From Mytilus galloprovincialis (taxonomy: Eukaryota; Mollusca; Bivalvia; Mytilida; Mytilidae): DNA of 64,000 bases. The notes below the pieces were generated by a model that was not told the origin of the DNA, searched no databases, and worked only from the letters and a program-made list of their open reading frames with translations. Made by a program: the position numbers and the translations under genes. The stretch is from positions 48,053,305 through 48,117,304 of the forward strand of contig NC_134847.1 of assembly GCF_965363235.1 (NCBI RefSeq), written 5' to 3'. Every line of letters starts with the position of its first letter. Position 1 is the first letter of the stretch. Of the stretch, positions 12,384 to 23,994 are shown piece by piece.

Positions 12384-12700
12384 TATTTATCAAAGGTATC
12401 AGTCTGATAATTTAATACACCACACGTGCGTTTTGTCTACATAAGACTCACCATTGACGCTAAGATCAAAATAGTTAAAAAAAAAAAAACCAACAAGTAC
12501 AAAGTTGGAGATCAGTGGTGACCCAAAATTGTAAAAAGTGGTGCAAAATACTGCTACGGTTATATATTCTTGGATAAGAAAATCCGTAGTATTTAGAATA
12601 ATTCTTACTTTTACAAACAGTAAATTTATAAAAATGACCATATTATTGCTATTCATGTGAACACCGAAGCGGTGAGTCACCACAGAATAAAAACAAACAC
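12384..12700 (-). mobile_element. Retrozyme relic (decayed hammerhead)
   Basis: Same family as the retrozyme at 35265-35630, read on the minus strand, where the core has decayed to CAATGGTGA and GACAAAAC. The body shares 'ataagaaaatcc', 'ttataaaaatgaccatatta' and 'ttcatgtgaacaccgaag'. It is too degraded to self-cleave. Confidence 0.6.
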
Positions 12701-12744
12701 ATAACAACAAAAACGAAAGCACATAAAACAGTACAAAATAACTA

Positions 12745-12988
12745 ACTGTGCACCACTTATTGCGGACCTGTTTTTGTATTGCTATGAGTTACACTTTATG
12801 ACAAAAATCAGCAAGGACCCATCGAAACAACATCTGATACACAAATTTAATAATACTTTTAGATATTTGGATGATATTTTAGCTCTCAATAATGAAGACT
12901 TCAGTATGTATACTAAAGAAATTTATCCTGTTGAACTTACTTTAAATAAAGCTTATACTAACAATGACCACTGCCCTTTCCTCGATTT

Positions 12989-13024
<36 letters not shown>

Positions 13025-14175
13025 TAAACGGAAAGCTTAATACTAAAAATTATGATAAAAGAGATGATTTCTCATTTCCTATCGTTAATTATCCATTTTT
13101 AGATGGTGACGTACCCTTGTCACCATCTTACGGAGTTTATATATCTCAACTTGTACGATTCGCTCGTGTATGTAACAATGTTTTAGATTTTAACGAGAGA
13201 AATTTATGTATTACTGAAAAATTATTACACCAGGGTTTTCGATATCACAAACTAGTCAAAACATTTACTAAATTTTATCATCGGTATAAGGACATCATTC
13301 GTAAATATAGCTCAACACGCATATATACTTCTTATACGTTCAGGTATTTTACATCGAATATTTTATGGAAATATTCTTTATAAAGCACAAAAATGTCAGT
13401 ATTCACCTCAGAAGCTAACAAAACCTTTAAATAGACTTATTAAGAAAGGATATAGTTACGATGCTGTTGTCAGGTCATTAAAGATTGCATATTTTGGCTT
13501 TAATATTGATAGGGTCTTTGCATCGGAACTAAACACATTTATTCTTAATAAACCAGTTTTTGGAATGACACGGGTTATGTTCTTCTCAAATATACTATGA
13601 TGGTATGATACTAAACCCCTCACGGGGAGGATTATGCCTGATATTCATATGATGAAGACATAATTTTTCAATCAGTTTAATTGAGGTCCGGAGCTGGCAT
13701 GTCAGTTAACTGCTAGTAGTCTGATGTTATTTATGTATTATTGTCATTTTGTTTATTTTCTTTGGTTACATCTTCTGACATGAGACTCGAACTTCTCTTG
13801 AACTGAATTTTAATGTGCGTATTGTTATGCATTTACTTTACTGCATTGGCTAGAGGTATAGGGGGAAGGTTGAGATCTCACAAACATGTTTAATCCCACC
13901 GCATTTTTGCGCCTGTCCCAAGTCAGGAGCCTCTGGCCTTTGTTAGTCTTTTATCATTTTAACTTTTAGTTTCTTGTGTACAATTTGGAGTTTAGTATGG
14001 TGTTCATAATCACTGAACCAGTATATACTTGTTTAGGGGCCAGCTGAAGGACGCCTCCGGGTGCGAGAATTTCTCGTTGCTTTGAAGACCTGTTGGTGAC
14101 CTTCTGCTGTTGTCTGCTCTATGGTCGGGTTGTTGTCTCTTTAGCACATTCCCCATTTCCATTCTCAATTTTATT
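12745..14175 (+). mobile_element. 5'-truncated retroelement with reverse transcriptase C-terminal half and bivalve 3' tail
   Basis: Reading plus, the catalytic strand motif FRYLDDILALNN is followed by YDKRDDFSFPIVNYPF and YGVYISQLVRFARVCNN. I associate these with a very common bivalve reverse transcriptase of uncertain class. A (TA)n run sits inside at 12991-13022. The coding part fades at about 13620, followed by a non-coding 3' tail (about 13680-14175) ending CCATTTCCATTCTCAATTTTAT. The N-terminal half of the polymerase is missing and the copy is broken. Tails of the same family recur across the window. Confidence 0.75.
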
Positions 14176-14830
14176 GAATTGTCACCTACAGAAAATTACT
14201 ACGTTAAAAAATGACGTCACAGGTAAAAGTGACTAAAAGTTTGGTATAGTTCAAAATCAGGTTTGTAATAATGGCATTTAATGTTTTAATACAACAATTA
14301 CAATTTAATTAATATAGAATTGTGTTAGCGACCAGATAATTAATTTAATTATTTAGCTATGTAGGTATTAATTTTATAAAATGAAACTATAAAGCAAATA
14401 AATCGTATACGTTAAGTTGCCCCGAACTAAAATCTCGTGAATAAACTGGGTTGATGATGGAAGTGTTTGGCGACCTTGACTGGCTTTTTAGCCTTCGCAC
14501 GGTCAAAGTAACTGGGTGGTTAATTATCTGTACAAACGAAAAGAATATTAAAAAATTAGAACCACAAATACAAACAAGAAAACATTTAACAATATCCAAT
14601 CAGAATAACAAATACAACAGCATAACTAAATACATCAAATTTGGATAGCATAGTACCTTGACACGTCTTATAGTAATGCGAAATCACACTCAGCAAGGCA
14701 GTCGAATTCGGGAGTAGGTCACATTCGGTACTCAAAATACAAGACGACGTTAATGGTATAAACAACAATCTAAACCATATTCAAAATGTCCTCAGTTAGT
14801 TTAGAGAGAAACACATCGTATGTATCACGA
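14176..14830. other. Intron sequence, nothing recognised
   Basis: AT-rich DNA with only short chance frames; it lies inside the possible 4.1-kb element. Confidence 0.4.
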
Positions 14831-14995
14831 GAGGGATGAAAGATACCAAAGAGACAGTCGAATTCATCAATCTAAAATAAACTGACAACGCCATGGCTAA
14901 AAATGGAAAAGACAAACAGACAAACAATTCGTGAGGGTGTCCATAAAATTTACGGAGTGTCATTTTTAATCTTTCCTCTTCAAAACTTTGTAGGA
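14831..14995 (+). repeat. Interspersed repeat family R2, partial copy
   Basis: Shares 'gggatgaaagataccaaag', 'aaactgacaacgccatggct' and 'aaagacaaacagacaaacaa' with a long bivalve repeat. Other partial copies lie at 19520-19940 (+), 31085-31245 (+) and 62915-63100 (-). Confidence 0.6.
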
Positions 14996-15779
14996 GCTAG
15001 TTTCAGAGAAACCAATTCAGGGAAAATTTGCCCTGCATCTTTTGAATAAAACTTAATAATTTAGTTTTCAACCGATGCCCCACCCTTCTCCCTCCAACCC
15101 ATAGAGAAACCAGGGATTTGTATGCCTGAAGTTCTTCATCTCTTCAAACCTTCATGATACAGAAACTGTTTATTATGAACGGTTACAATTGAAACCACGA
15201 GGTTTAGTTCAAGAATTCAACGTTTAAAATTATTTGTGTAAACAAGGACGTGTACAGAGTAAACAAAATTAAATACTAGCAGGAACTCCATGCGCGAAAA
15301 AATGAGTACTTTTCGGTATACACAATTACTAGTTTGGGGAATAAGGATAGAATGACTTTAACATTATATAACTACCTTCTGTAATCTTTTGATATCTTGA
15401 TTATACGTACTGCTTAGAAAATTAAGATGATCGTTAATATTAGGTAATAAACAAACGATTTAATAGTATTTTATTTCTGATACAATTATCAATCAATTAG
15501 AATTATATTAATCTATTAATGTTCTGCAAAAAACGCACATTTTTGACAGATGTTTAACTAAATTTGAAGATTTAAGGTAGCTCTATAGGTACCTTAGACT
15601 AAAGTGAAGTCTTATGAGTTTTATAAGCGTGACTCAAAACAACCTATATTTTACTTAGGAAATACTAAGTATAAGATTTTGTATGCATACCACTTAGGTA
15701 AAAAGGACGAAGTTACCTTAACTTAGGTGTTTTCTAAGGACAATATTAACTTGAGCAGCTTTATGCGTACGGGTCCTGA

Positions 15780-16420
15780 AAAAAAACTCCATATTGTTAT
15801 GATAGTTCATGTAAGCTATTCGGTTGTTTTGATTTGAGGGTTGTTCTTAGAAATATGATATTTCAAAGTTGTATAATTGCACGGTTCGTTGTCTCTTAAT
15901 TGAACTCCATTTAGATATGAAGTGAGCTATTCATACGAAACATATAGAGTTATTTTCTGATAAACAAAAACACAATATTACAACGAATTTTATTTTGGTT
16001 TACAGCGATTCATTCACTTATTTCAATAAGTGATAATTGAAACTATATTTGATTTATACGGGTTTATAAATCAATAAGATAAAATTCTGCTTTGCATTGT
16101 ACAGCAAATAAGTGTCCCGATTGAAAATTAAATGAAATCGTTTTTGAGGTCTTCAACAATTATCATTAGTTAAACCAAGCCTATTATTTTCACATTACTA
16201 AATTAAATGCTAACCAAATCAGTATTCTATAAATGATGAAGTAGTATGCACTAAAAATAGAGTCAGCAATATTATTTGTTAAAACTAAGTTTAAGCAATA
16301 AACTGCATTTAACCATTGAGAAAGTTTCTTACAAAGAATGACTCTTCAAGCTTTGTCAAAAATTATACGATGTTTTTTAAATAAGGTGCAATTAGAATTA
16401 TTTTAAAATATTTATTTCAG
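15780..16420. other. Intron sequence, nothing recognised
   Basis: AT-rich intron of gene 1 up to the acceptor at 16420. Confidence 0.4.
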
Positions 16421-16518
16421 AACCAGATTTGGAAAGACTGCCACCTCAATCGGTTTCTTTATCTGATACTAGAGTAAACAGGAGGCCATATACAGAAACA
16501 GACCATCAGCAGAAAATG
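16421..16518 (+). CDS. Gene 1 tail exon, A type (phase 1 to 0)
   Basis: TTTATTTCAG acceptor, 98 nt, donor ATG|GTAGAT. With the G carried over from 1405 it reads EPDLERLPPQSVSLSDTRVN, then RRPYTETDHQQKM. The opening EPDLER matches ESDLER of the four array A exons, which supports both the splice site and common descent. Reading through the donor stays open for another 32 codons to a TAA at 16612-16614, so an unspliced form would have a different end. Confidence 0.65.
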
Positions 16519-16989
16519 GTAGATATACGTTATGAAAACAGCCAATACATATTGTTCGACAATGTTGAAAAGCGTGTAATGCTAGGTTCATACTATATAA
16601 TATATATTAAGTAAAAATTCGTTAACAAATATGTATTGCAGAATTATTTATCAACAATTGAAAAGGGTGGATTTGTTGTTGAGATTTAAATGAAAATAAC
16701 TGATACGAGTATTGATTTAATTATTTCTAAGAAAATTATGTAGCGTGATTCTCAGAAAAGTAAACAACTAGGTTATTAGTTCATGTACTGTTAATTGTAA
16801 ACAAAGGTTGACATGCATTTTTTATTATCAATTTTACTTTATAGTTTACAAATACATCCGTGCACCCTAGAGCAATTAAAATAACAACAATGGATAACTT
16901 GATCTTACACTTCACCTCCTAAAAGACGAAAAAACAAAACCAACATGATCTGTTTTTATGAGTACTTAGATATCAACCTGATTGAGATA

Positions 16990-17062
16990 GAACTATGTTC
17001 TGCTCTTTTGTCGGTTGTTGTCTCCTTGACACTTTCACCATTTACATTCTGCATTTTATTTA
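16990..17062 (+). repeat. Retroelement 3' tail fragment
   Basis: Same family as the end of 12745-14175 ('ttgttgtctccttgacac', 'attctgcattttattt'). Confidence 0.5.
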
Positions 17063-17235
17063 GTTACAAATTCTCATCCAGAAACTGCACAATTTGAGCT
17101 TTGAAAATAAGGAGGTAGTCTGAAATAGGAAAATATTTACAAAAACACTAGGTAGACGTTATGTCCTGATAATGTTATACAAACTAAATATGAAAAGTTT
17201 AATAAATCATTTTATGTTTTATGGTTCAATTGTAG

Positions 17236-17284
17236 TCACGCAGTGTCAGTTATGAAGTGCACGCTAGTTCAAAAGGAGAAGAAG
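17236..17284 (+). CDS. Gene 1 tail exon, B type (phase 0 to 1)
   Basis: AATTGTAG acceptor, 49 nt, donor G|GTGAAG. It reads SRSVSYEVHASSKGEE and then one carried base. Its length (1 modulo 3) and its phases fit between the A exons at 16421 and 20720. Polar and Ser-rich. Confidence 0.55.
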
Positions 17285-18371
17285 GTGAAGATATTTAATT
17301 AATATTAAACATATAGGCGGGAATAAGGTGACTGTGAATCCTAAAAGAGATACCTAAAATTTAAAAAAAACAAAAGTTTTAGATTAACATATCGCATTTT
17401 GTTAAAGTATCTGTTTTTGAAGATGAGCTTTGCAATTAAGCAAAGTGACTGTTATTCTTTTTTTTGTAAAGATTGTTATTTTAGTGTGCACATTTTGTCG
17501 TGGAATAACATTCAGAATATTGTTCAATCTTTTATTAACAAGAGACATATTGTCAATAAGAAATATCTTAAATGTTTTTAATATTTTTAATTCATTTCAA
17601 ATTTACTTTTCAAACAATTATATATAATTTTATAACCCTTTATCTATCAATATAAACATTAATATTTTGAGACCTTCTCAATTTTTTATCAATGAATATC
17701 GTAATAGTCATGAATGATCTAATGGGTTTCAATTCACAATATTTGTTATTTTTTTAAAATTCCTGTTATTTATTGACACTGAAAAAATAAATTTCTCAAC
17801 ATTTGCAAGAGTCACTAAGCAAAGCAAAACTATTCAGTTGCGAATTTAAGGAGTTCAGTCGTATATATTTCTGTACTCGAGGTACAAATGTTTTGCTTGA
17901 AATACCAAATTATAAATTTTTATTGCTAGATTTCTGAGCTTTAACATGATAATCATGCTCGAAATTTTTATGACCTCAATGCTTGTACTGTAAAAAGGAA
18001 GAACAAAGACAACGTTATTATTTGGACGTGTCAATTTACTATGTATGTAGCTCCATCAGGTGAACCGGGGGATATAATACCCCCCTGTTGTTATCTTACA
18101 ACTATACACCATGCATAAGGCTAGTACAATGTACTTTCGAAAGAGATTATTACAATAAGGTCAATAAGATAAATGATAAAATCACTTCGTTGCAAGTTAA
18201 TACCCTTATTGTCATTTGAGCAATTACTGGATTAATGATACGAAACAAATGTGATTTGCTACATTTAAGAAAGAAATGTAGAAACAAAACTCAATTCTAA
18301 TGACTGTAAAAACTCTAAAAAAGGGGGTAGATTTGTTTAATATTCTAAATTCAAGTTTACTGATTTTATTA
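17285..18371. other. Intron sequence, nothing recognised
   Basis: Very AT-rich; overlapping short frames at 17399-17627 look like chance. Confidence 0.4.
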
Positions 18372-18509
18372 GTTACACAGTGTGCAATTGTCCTAATACG
18401 AGAATTTATCGGGTCAATAAAATTCATATCGGGTGAGGCAAAGCCAAATCCGATATGAATTTTATTGACCCGATAAATTTCGTATTAGGACAATTGAACA
18501 CTGTGTAAC
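18372..18509. repeat. Long foldback hairpin
   Basis: Arms of about 60 bp (18372-18432 and 18450-18509), nearly perfectly complementary, from GTTACACAGTGTGCAATTG to the mirrored CAATTGAACACTGTGTAAC. The 17-base loop contains a further GGCAAAGCC mini-hairpin. Just downstream, 'taagggagataatt..aattgacgt.ataaa' is tandemly repeated (about 18678-18740) and 'aaatcaggataaagtg' (about 18798) mirrors 'aatttatcctgatttt' (18511). The hairpin may therefore be the core of a larger foldback or MITE-type element. Confidence 0.8.
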
Positions 18510-19519
18510 GAATTTATCCTGATTTTGTTATATTACATATAATTATATTCAATTTCAATAATAGGACAATATCAACCAAATATATTTTAGATATTTAATC
18601 TAAAACTGTGAAAAATCTAATATATTAGGACTATTTAAGGCAATTCAAATTATATATTCTTTATTAGGTCAGTGGTATAAGGGAGATAATTTTAATTGAC
18701 GTAATAAATAAGGGAGATAATTCCAATTGACGTGATAAAAAAATATACTGAAATTTATTAGGAAAATACCAGCCAATCAAATTGCGAGACATTACTCTAA
18801 ATCAGGATAAAGTGTTTTATGGGTCTATTTTGTATTAAACTACATTGATATTAGCGTAATAATAACCAATTATCACCCAGTTACAATTTGATTAACTAAT
18901 ACGCATGACGACAAGTACTTATAAATATTTCATAAAAATCTGTATTTAATTTGACCTGCTTTAAACTGTTGTAATAATGCTTTGATATGGTTTTTGATTT
19001 GTTTTATTTTGATGGTTGATGAAATGTTTTGCTAAACATAGTATAACAGGAATTATATTTACCATTCATTCGTCGAAAACGTATGTATTACATGCAGGAC
19101 AGGAATAAGCTAGTCATTTTTTACTTATTGTTATGTATTTATTTTTGTTATCTTTTTGCCGTAGTTTTTAAATACAATCCTTTGTAAGAGGCAAAATAAA
19201 AATATTAGTATGTTCTTTGTGATTTGTCACTTTCATTTTTGTCTATCTTTTTAGTAATGACTGGAGAAAGTAACATAATAATACTAAGATTACAAATATA
19301 ACGGCACATTATCGATGAAAGTACGACAGAATCATAGCAGACACACATGAGAAAAATAAATACCCAAGCATTTTTATTACTACGATTTCAAATAAGTGTC
19401 CTGATCTTGAGAGTATAATAGTGTTAACTAAATAATTAATGGCAACGAAACCGTGTTTTATAGTACTATTGTTAAAGAGTACCGAAATACGAACGTGACA
19501 TTTAAAATCTTAAACAAAA

Positions 19520-19940
19520 AATGATAAAGCCATGACAAAAAAAAAGACAAACAGATAAATAATAATACAAACGTCACATAGAAAATTTAAGACTAGTCAA
19601 CACAAGCCACATAAAAAAGAAGGGTGCTCTCAGATGCTCCGGAAAGGTTAGCAGATTCTGCTCCACGTGTGGCACCCGTCGAGTTGCTCATGTTATTATA
19701 AAACAGGTAAATGGTCTAATTCGTAGGTCACATTCGTAAAAATGGAACTGTATTTTTTACATAAGGAACATATCCGATATCATCTTCGAAACGAGCTATT
19801 GATGGCCTTCGTAAAATTTACGAAGGGATGATTTTAACTTCACCAATTGGACTCTTGGTTTAAAATCTTCCCAGTAAGCAACAACACTCCATCAAGGAAA
19901 GCATTATAGGAAATACAAGCCCAGGAATATTGTATCAATT
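19520..19940 (+). repeat. Interspersed repeat family R2, longer copy
   Basis: Includes 'agatgctccggaaaggttag', 'tgctccacgtgtggcacccg' and 'ttgtatcaattgggagataa', all known to me from a long bivalve repeat; no coding capacity seen. Confidence 0.55.
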
Positions 19941-20719
19941 GGGAGATAATTATATATTCCAACTTTTAAGACAATACAATAAAGCAAAAAATAGCCTTCG
20001 CCACAATATGCTCAAAAAAGAAATATAATAAAAAAGAGACAACAATGTACAAGTCATCATGAATTGCTGTTTTGATAAATAACATACAATGGACTTTTTT
20101 CAATATTTATTTTTCTGTTTTATTTATTGTATGAAGGTTGATTTCATCTCTGCTTCGACACAAACAATAAAGGAGTGTAGCAAATTATAATGTGGAGTTA
20201 TAACACTAAAACCAGTTGTGTTATAATTTTATCAGGATAATGCTAATAGGTCTACCAGATATCATCATTATTTATTGTTGCTAAATTAAAGCTACTGCAA
20301 CAATGGATCATAATGTAACATATTTCAGCATAACAAAAAAGTCATTTACATTCAAATCTTGATTTTTATATATCTTCTGATTACCTCATTAGCGATTAAA
20401 GAACACTGGTAAATATTATGTATCAAATATAGAATATTTCTCTTCTTGTATTACAAGAAACTGTACATTTTTAAAAACCTAAATATACAAAACAAAAAGC
20501 ATATATAAGAACTTATATATATCAAGCGTAAAATTTTGAAGAAGTAAAACTAAGTGCATTGTGTGAGAAAACACAGATTTTCAAATCACTGTTACAATTT
20601 GTGTGATGATCTGTTTTGAAAATTATATATCGGTGTCTAATGTTTTTATATTAATTCCTGCAAAAATTCTTGTTGAAAAAATTGTCTATATCGTCGTTTG
20701 ATAACAACTTATTTTGTAG
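19941..20719. other. Intron sequence, nothing recognised
   Basis: AT-rich intron DNA up to the acceptor at 20719. Confidence 0.4.
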
Positions 20720-20751
20720 ATCCACAGGAAGGAATTCCGCAGAAGTTTTCG
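20720..20751 (+). CDS. Gene 1 tail micro-exon, A type (phase 1 to 0)
   Basis: ATTTTGTAG acceptor, only 32 nt, donor TCG|GTATGT. With the carried G it reads DPQEGIPQKFS. Length is 2 modulo 3 like every other A exon. It is too short to be certain alone; its phase and position between two B exons are the main support. Confidence 0.45.
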
Positions 20752-21002
20752 GTATGTTGAATCTGATCTGATAGAATCAACAGTACTTATTTCACAGATA
20801 GAAAAATGTCAAATAACAAAAATACCAAAAGTGAATATTCAAAGCGGAAAATCTTTTATTTGTTGGCAAAATCAAAACTTAAAACACACCAAACGAATTG
20901 AAAACAATTATAATATTCCTAACTTTTATCAAGCATTTCCTAGAAAATAACGTATAAATGAAAACATGAATACCATTGACGTGAAATAGTATTTAAATAT
21001 AG

Positions 21003-21245
21003 GAAGATGTGGTATGAGTGTAAATGAGACAACTCTCCATCGAGGTACCAATTTATAAGTGTAAGCAATTATAGTTCAAGGTTTGGCCTTAAACACAGAG
21101 CCTCTTATCTTTATAAAAACGAGAAACGAGAAACTGAACTACATAAACAGACGACACCTACTGTACATCTGATTTAGGACAGGTGCAAACATTTGCAGCG
21201 GGATTAAACGTTTCAATGGTACCAAACCTTCTCCCTTTTCTGAAG
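21003..21245 (+). repeat. SINE-like repeat family R3, sense copy
   Basis: Runs from 'gaagatgtggtatgagtgta' through 'gagacaactctccatcgagg' to 'ttaaacgtttcaatggtacc'. An antisense copy lies at 58380-58690. I see no clear RNA polymerase III box pair, so 'SINE-like' describes size and spread only. Confidence 0.6.
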
Positions 21246-21512
21246 TAATAATTTAAAATCACAACATCGAAAAACACACAATAAAATATTAATTAGAAGG
21301 CTCAACTCAATAAAAAAAAAAAAAAAAAAAAAAAAACACGCAAATTAACACACAAATAACAAAAAAGTTAGATCTGTGATACATAGTTAAACAATTAAGG
21401 TATGAAAATTGGATTTAAATTGTATATTAATTACTATCCATAAGAAAACTCAATTGAGCATTTTTCGCTATAGTATATGTTTCTGAACATTTTTTGATAT
21501 TGTTTGTGTTAG
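21246..21512. other. Intron sequence with a poly-A run
   Basis: Contains an A run at 21311-21336; nothing else recognised before the acceptor at 21512. Confidence 0.4.
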
Positions 21513-21579
21513 GATTCGTTTGATCATAATGATGAGTTTGACCAAAGAAAAACAACAGACAACACAGAAATCTACAATA
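21513..21579 (+). CDS. Gene 1 tail exon, B type, copy 1 of a duplicated exon
   Basis: TTTGTGTTAG acceptor, 67 nt, donor A|GTAAGT. It reads DSFDHNDEFDQRKTTDNTEI, then YN. It is very acidic. The exon and about 100 bp of the following intron recur at 22131-22300. Confidence 0.65.
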
Positions 21580-21987
21580 GTAAGTTTGTTTTATATTTCT
21601 GAAGACATTAGTAAACGAGTACTGACTTGGAATATATTATAAGATGTCTAAATTATACAAACGAAATAATTTCTTACTGACTCATGTATTTTAATTTCAA
21701 TATATTTTTACATATCATTTAATTTAAAAGGAGAAATGAAGATTAAACAGCTTCATTGCCGGTAAACCGTGCATCTCAATATTTGCTGGATGTTTATGTC
21801 AACATTATTACCGGTCAACAGTGCATCTCAATATTTCCTGGATTTTTATTTCAACATCAACTTTGTAGTGTACCTAATTAACATTGTCTTAATCATGAGA
21901 ACCGGAACATCTATGAAAAATCATTTTTTTATTGTAAAATTTTATTCTAATATTGAAAAGTCTTTTTCATATTTTTCTTAACTCAAG

Positions 21988-22079
21988 AATCGAAGAATGA
22001 CAGACCACCACCTTATTCTCAGGTAGTTAATGATACAAACAATACAGGCCATAACGTATCAGAAGAGATTAATCAAGAG
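21988..22079 (+). CDS. Gene 1 tail exon, A type, with PPPY motif
   Basis: ACTCAAG acceptor, 92 nt, donor GAG|GTATGC. With the A carried from 21579 it reads KSKNDRPPPYSQVVNDTNNT, then GHNVSEEINQE. DRPPPYS contains a PPxY motif, the known ligand of WW domains such as those of Nedd4-type ubiquitin ligases (general knowledge; a partner here is inference). An inner CAG|GTAGTT could act as an alternative donor just after the motif. Confidence 0.6.
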
Positions 22080-22130
22080 GTATGCTATGTAGATTGTAAT
22101 ATTGTGTAATGTACATGATGATGTATATAG

Positions 22131-22197
22131 GATTCGTTTGATCATAATGATGAGTTTGACCAAAGAAAAACAACAGACAACACAGAAATCTACAATA
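22131..22197 (+). CDS. Gene 1 tail exon, B type, copy 2 of the duplicated exon
   Basis: Identical in sequence to the exon at 21513-21579, with acceptor GTATATAG and the same donor. Similarity continues to about 22300 with only a few changes, so the copy is recent. The next clear exon (22967) is also B type. Using both would break the frame unless an unseen A exon lies between them, so the two may be mutually exclusive. Confidence 0.55.
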
Positions 22198-22299
22198 GTA
22201 AGTTTGTTTTATATTTCTGAAGACATTATTAAACGAGTACTGACTTGGAATATATTATAAGATGTCTAAATTATACAAACGAAATAATTTCTTACTGAC

Positions 22300-22654
22300 T
22301 CTTTACAGTAAGAATATATAACATGAATCTCAACAAATTACAAGTCGATATTTTCCTTATACTATATAACAGTGTATAACATGGGAGTATCATATGTAGA
22401 CCTAATCATAACAACTTGTTCTAGCCAGATTCTAAAATAATACTTATATAGTCATTATCACATGGTATGTAAATGTATGGAAAATGTAATATATTTGATA
22501 AAAAGATTTTTACTGAACCTACTTCTTAGAAAAGTAAGACATAACACATTAAAATTCAATTATCAAAGAAAAAACTAAACACATCAATACATTAAAGTGT
22601 TTATAAAAAAAAGTTTAATCAATAAACATATAAACAAAAGAAATACAGGCTGCA
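22300..22654. other. Intron sequence, nothing recognised
   Basis: AT-rich. I looked here for a missing A-type exon and found none convincing. Confidence 0.4.
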
Positions 22655-22966
22655 GACAAGGTACGTATTGATGAATTGCTTTTCATTAACTATACTAAAC
22701 ATAACACATATCTAAAATAGCCCACACAGTTTTAACGTCTCATGAATGCTGTTTTATGAAGTCTTGTCATCAGGATTGTCATCTTATTTCGTCCACAAGA
22801 TGTTGCTTTCTAACTTGCTAAACAAGATAAAAAATAATTGAAATTTGAAAACGAAATATTGTATTTTTTCGTTTTGTGGTTTTGATTGATTTTTGATTTC
22901 ATTAGTGTAAATAATGTTAACATGACATGATTTTGTTTTATGTGATATATGTTAATCTATTTGTAG

Positions 22967-23012
22967 AAATGTAAAGAAAAGTACGAGTCAAAAAAGAATA
23001 ACGAGAATAAAA
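22967..23012 (+). CDS. Gene 1 tail exon, array B1
   Basis: TATTTGTAG acceptor, 46 nt, donor A|GTAGGT (phase 0 to 1). It reads KCKEKYESKKNNENK. It differs from B2-B4 (KFKEKYESKRNNETK) by a Cys and other changes, and its donor is weaker than their GTAAGT/GTAAGC. Confidence 0.6.
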
Positions 23013-23501
23013 GTAGGTAGTTATTACATATATTTCTATTACTATACAAATTCTTCAACATCAGCTAACACGATCTCGACACTATGATCTAAACAGAAGT
23101 TAATCATTCGTTAATTGATTTTTTTTTCTCTTACAAGGTGATTTTGAAATAAACATCAATGCAATTGTTTGAACAAAGGTCTCAGATCTGTACTCAGTGT
23201 TCTGTTGTCACTGAGATGTATAATTACACAGCCATGTCAACTTTGTGCTTTTGTTAGATGTATTTCTATTTGTATTCATCTGATAAGGTAACCAATTGCA
23301 ACTGAACTGTTAACATCCACTTCATCTGAACTTTGATGGATGGTTGTCTTATTAGCAATCATAACACATCTCTTTATTTTTTATATGCTATTCAAATTGT
23401 ACAACAATGTTTTATTACTGAGTGTATGTAAGAACTATTGAAATTCCTAAATATGATATATTTTACACGATGCTGTTTTGATTATTTAATTCTATTACCA
23501 G

Positions 23502-23578
23502 AATCTGACCTGGAAAGAGACAACCTTTATTCCCTAGAATCCAGACCCAACAATAGACAAACAGACGACCAAGATGAA
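23502..23578 (+). CDS. Gene 1 tail exon, array A1
   Basis: TATTACCAG acceptor, 77 nt, donor GAA|GTACAT (phase 1 to 0). It reads SDLERDNLYSLESRPNNRQT, then DDQDE. The first residue is Glu or Lys depending on the base carried from the preceding exon. Reading through the donor stops after VHY. Confidence 0.65.
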
Positions 23579-23725
23579 GTACATTATTAGATTAAAGATA
23601 TTAATCGAGTTTAATATAATGATTGTATGATTTGTCATAAGGAAATGATGTGATATAGATGATTGCTACGTCTGAAATAAAAATAGCTTAGTCGATTAAC
23701 ATCTATATATAAGAAATATAGGCTG

Positions 23726-23943
23726 CAAAATAAAGGCAACAGTAGTATGCCGTTGTTCAAAACTCATAAATCCATGGACAAAAAACAAAATCGGGGTAAC
23801 AAACTAAAACTGGAGGAAACGCATTAAATATAAGAGGAGAACAACGACACAACATTAAAATGTAACACACACAGAAACGGACTAAGCATTAGACAAAATC
23901 CTATGAGAATAACAAATATAACATCAAAACCAAATACATACAA
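23726..23943 (+). repeat. Interspersed repeat family R4, array copy 1
   Basis: Begins 'aaaataaaggcaacagtagt'. It interrupts 'ataggctgca..acaaggtac', which is continuous at the unoccupied site at 22646-22660. Copies in the next units lie at 25848-26065 and 27980-28195. Independent copies lie at 41940-42190 and 43875-44000, with partial ends at 34975-35225 and 51180-51400. Confidence 0.7.
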
Positions 23944-23994
23944 ACAAGGTACCTATTGATGAATTGTTTTACATTAATATTCTAAACATAACAT

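Larger units (their letters stand above)
11628..15776. mobile_element. Pair of inverted ends, possible 4.1-kb DNA element
   Basis: The left end GGGGCCGTATGCATAAA (11628) and the reverse complement of the right end GGACCCGTACGCATAAA (15760-15776) match. Both flanks carry internal 'gtatgcata' and TTAACTTAAG/CTTAGGTAA-like motifs for about 140-200 bp. Between them lie a retrozyme relic and a reverse-transcriptase element. No transposase frame and no clear target duplication are visible. They may be one element carrying later insertions, or two separate small elements in opposite orientation. Confidence 0.45.
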
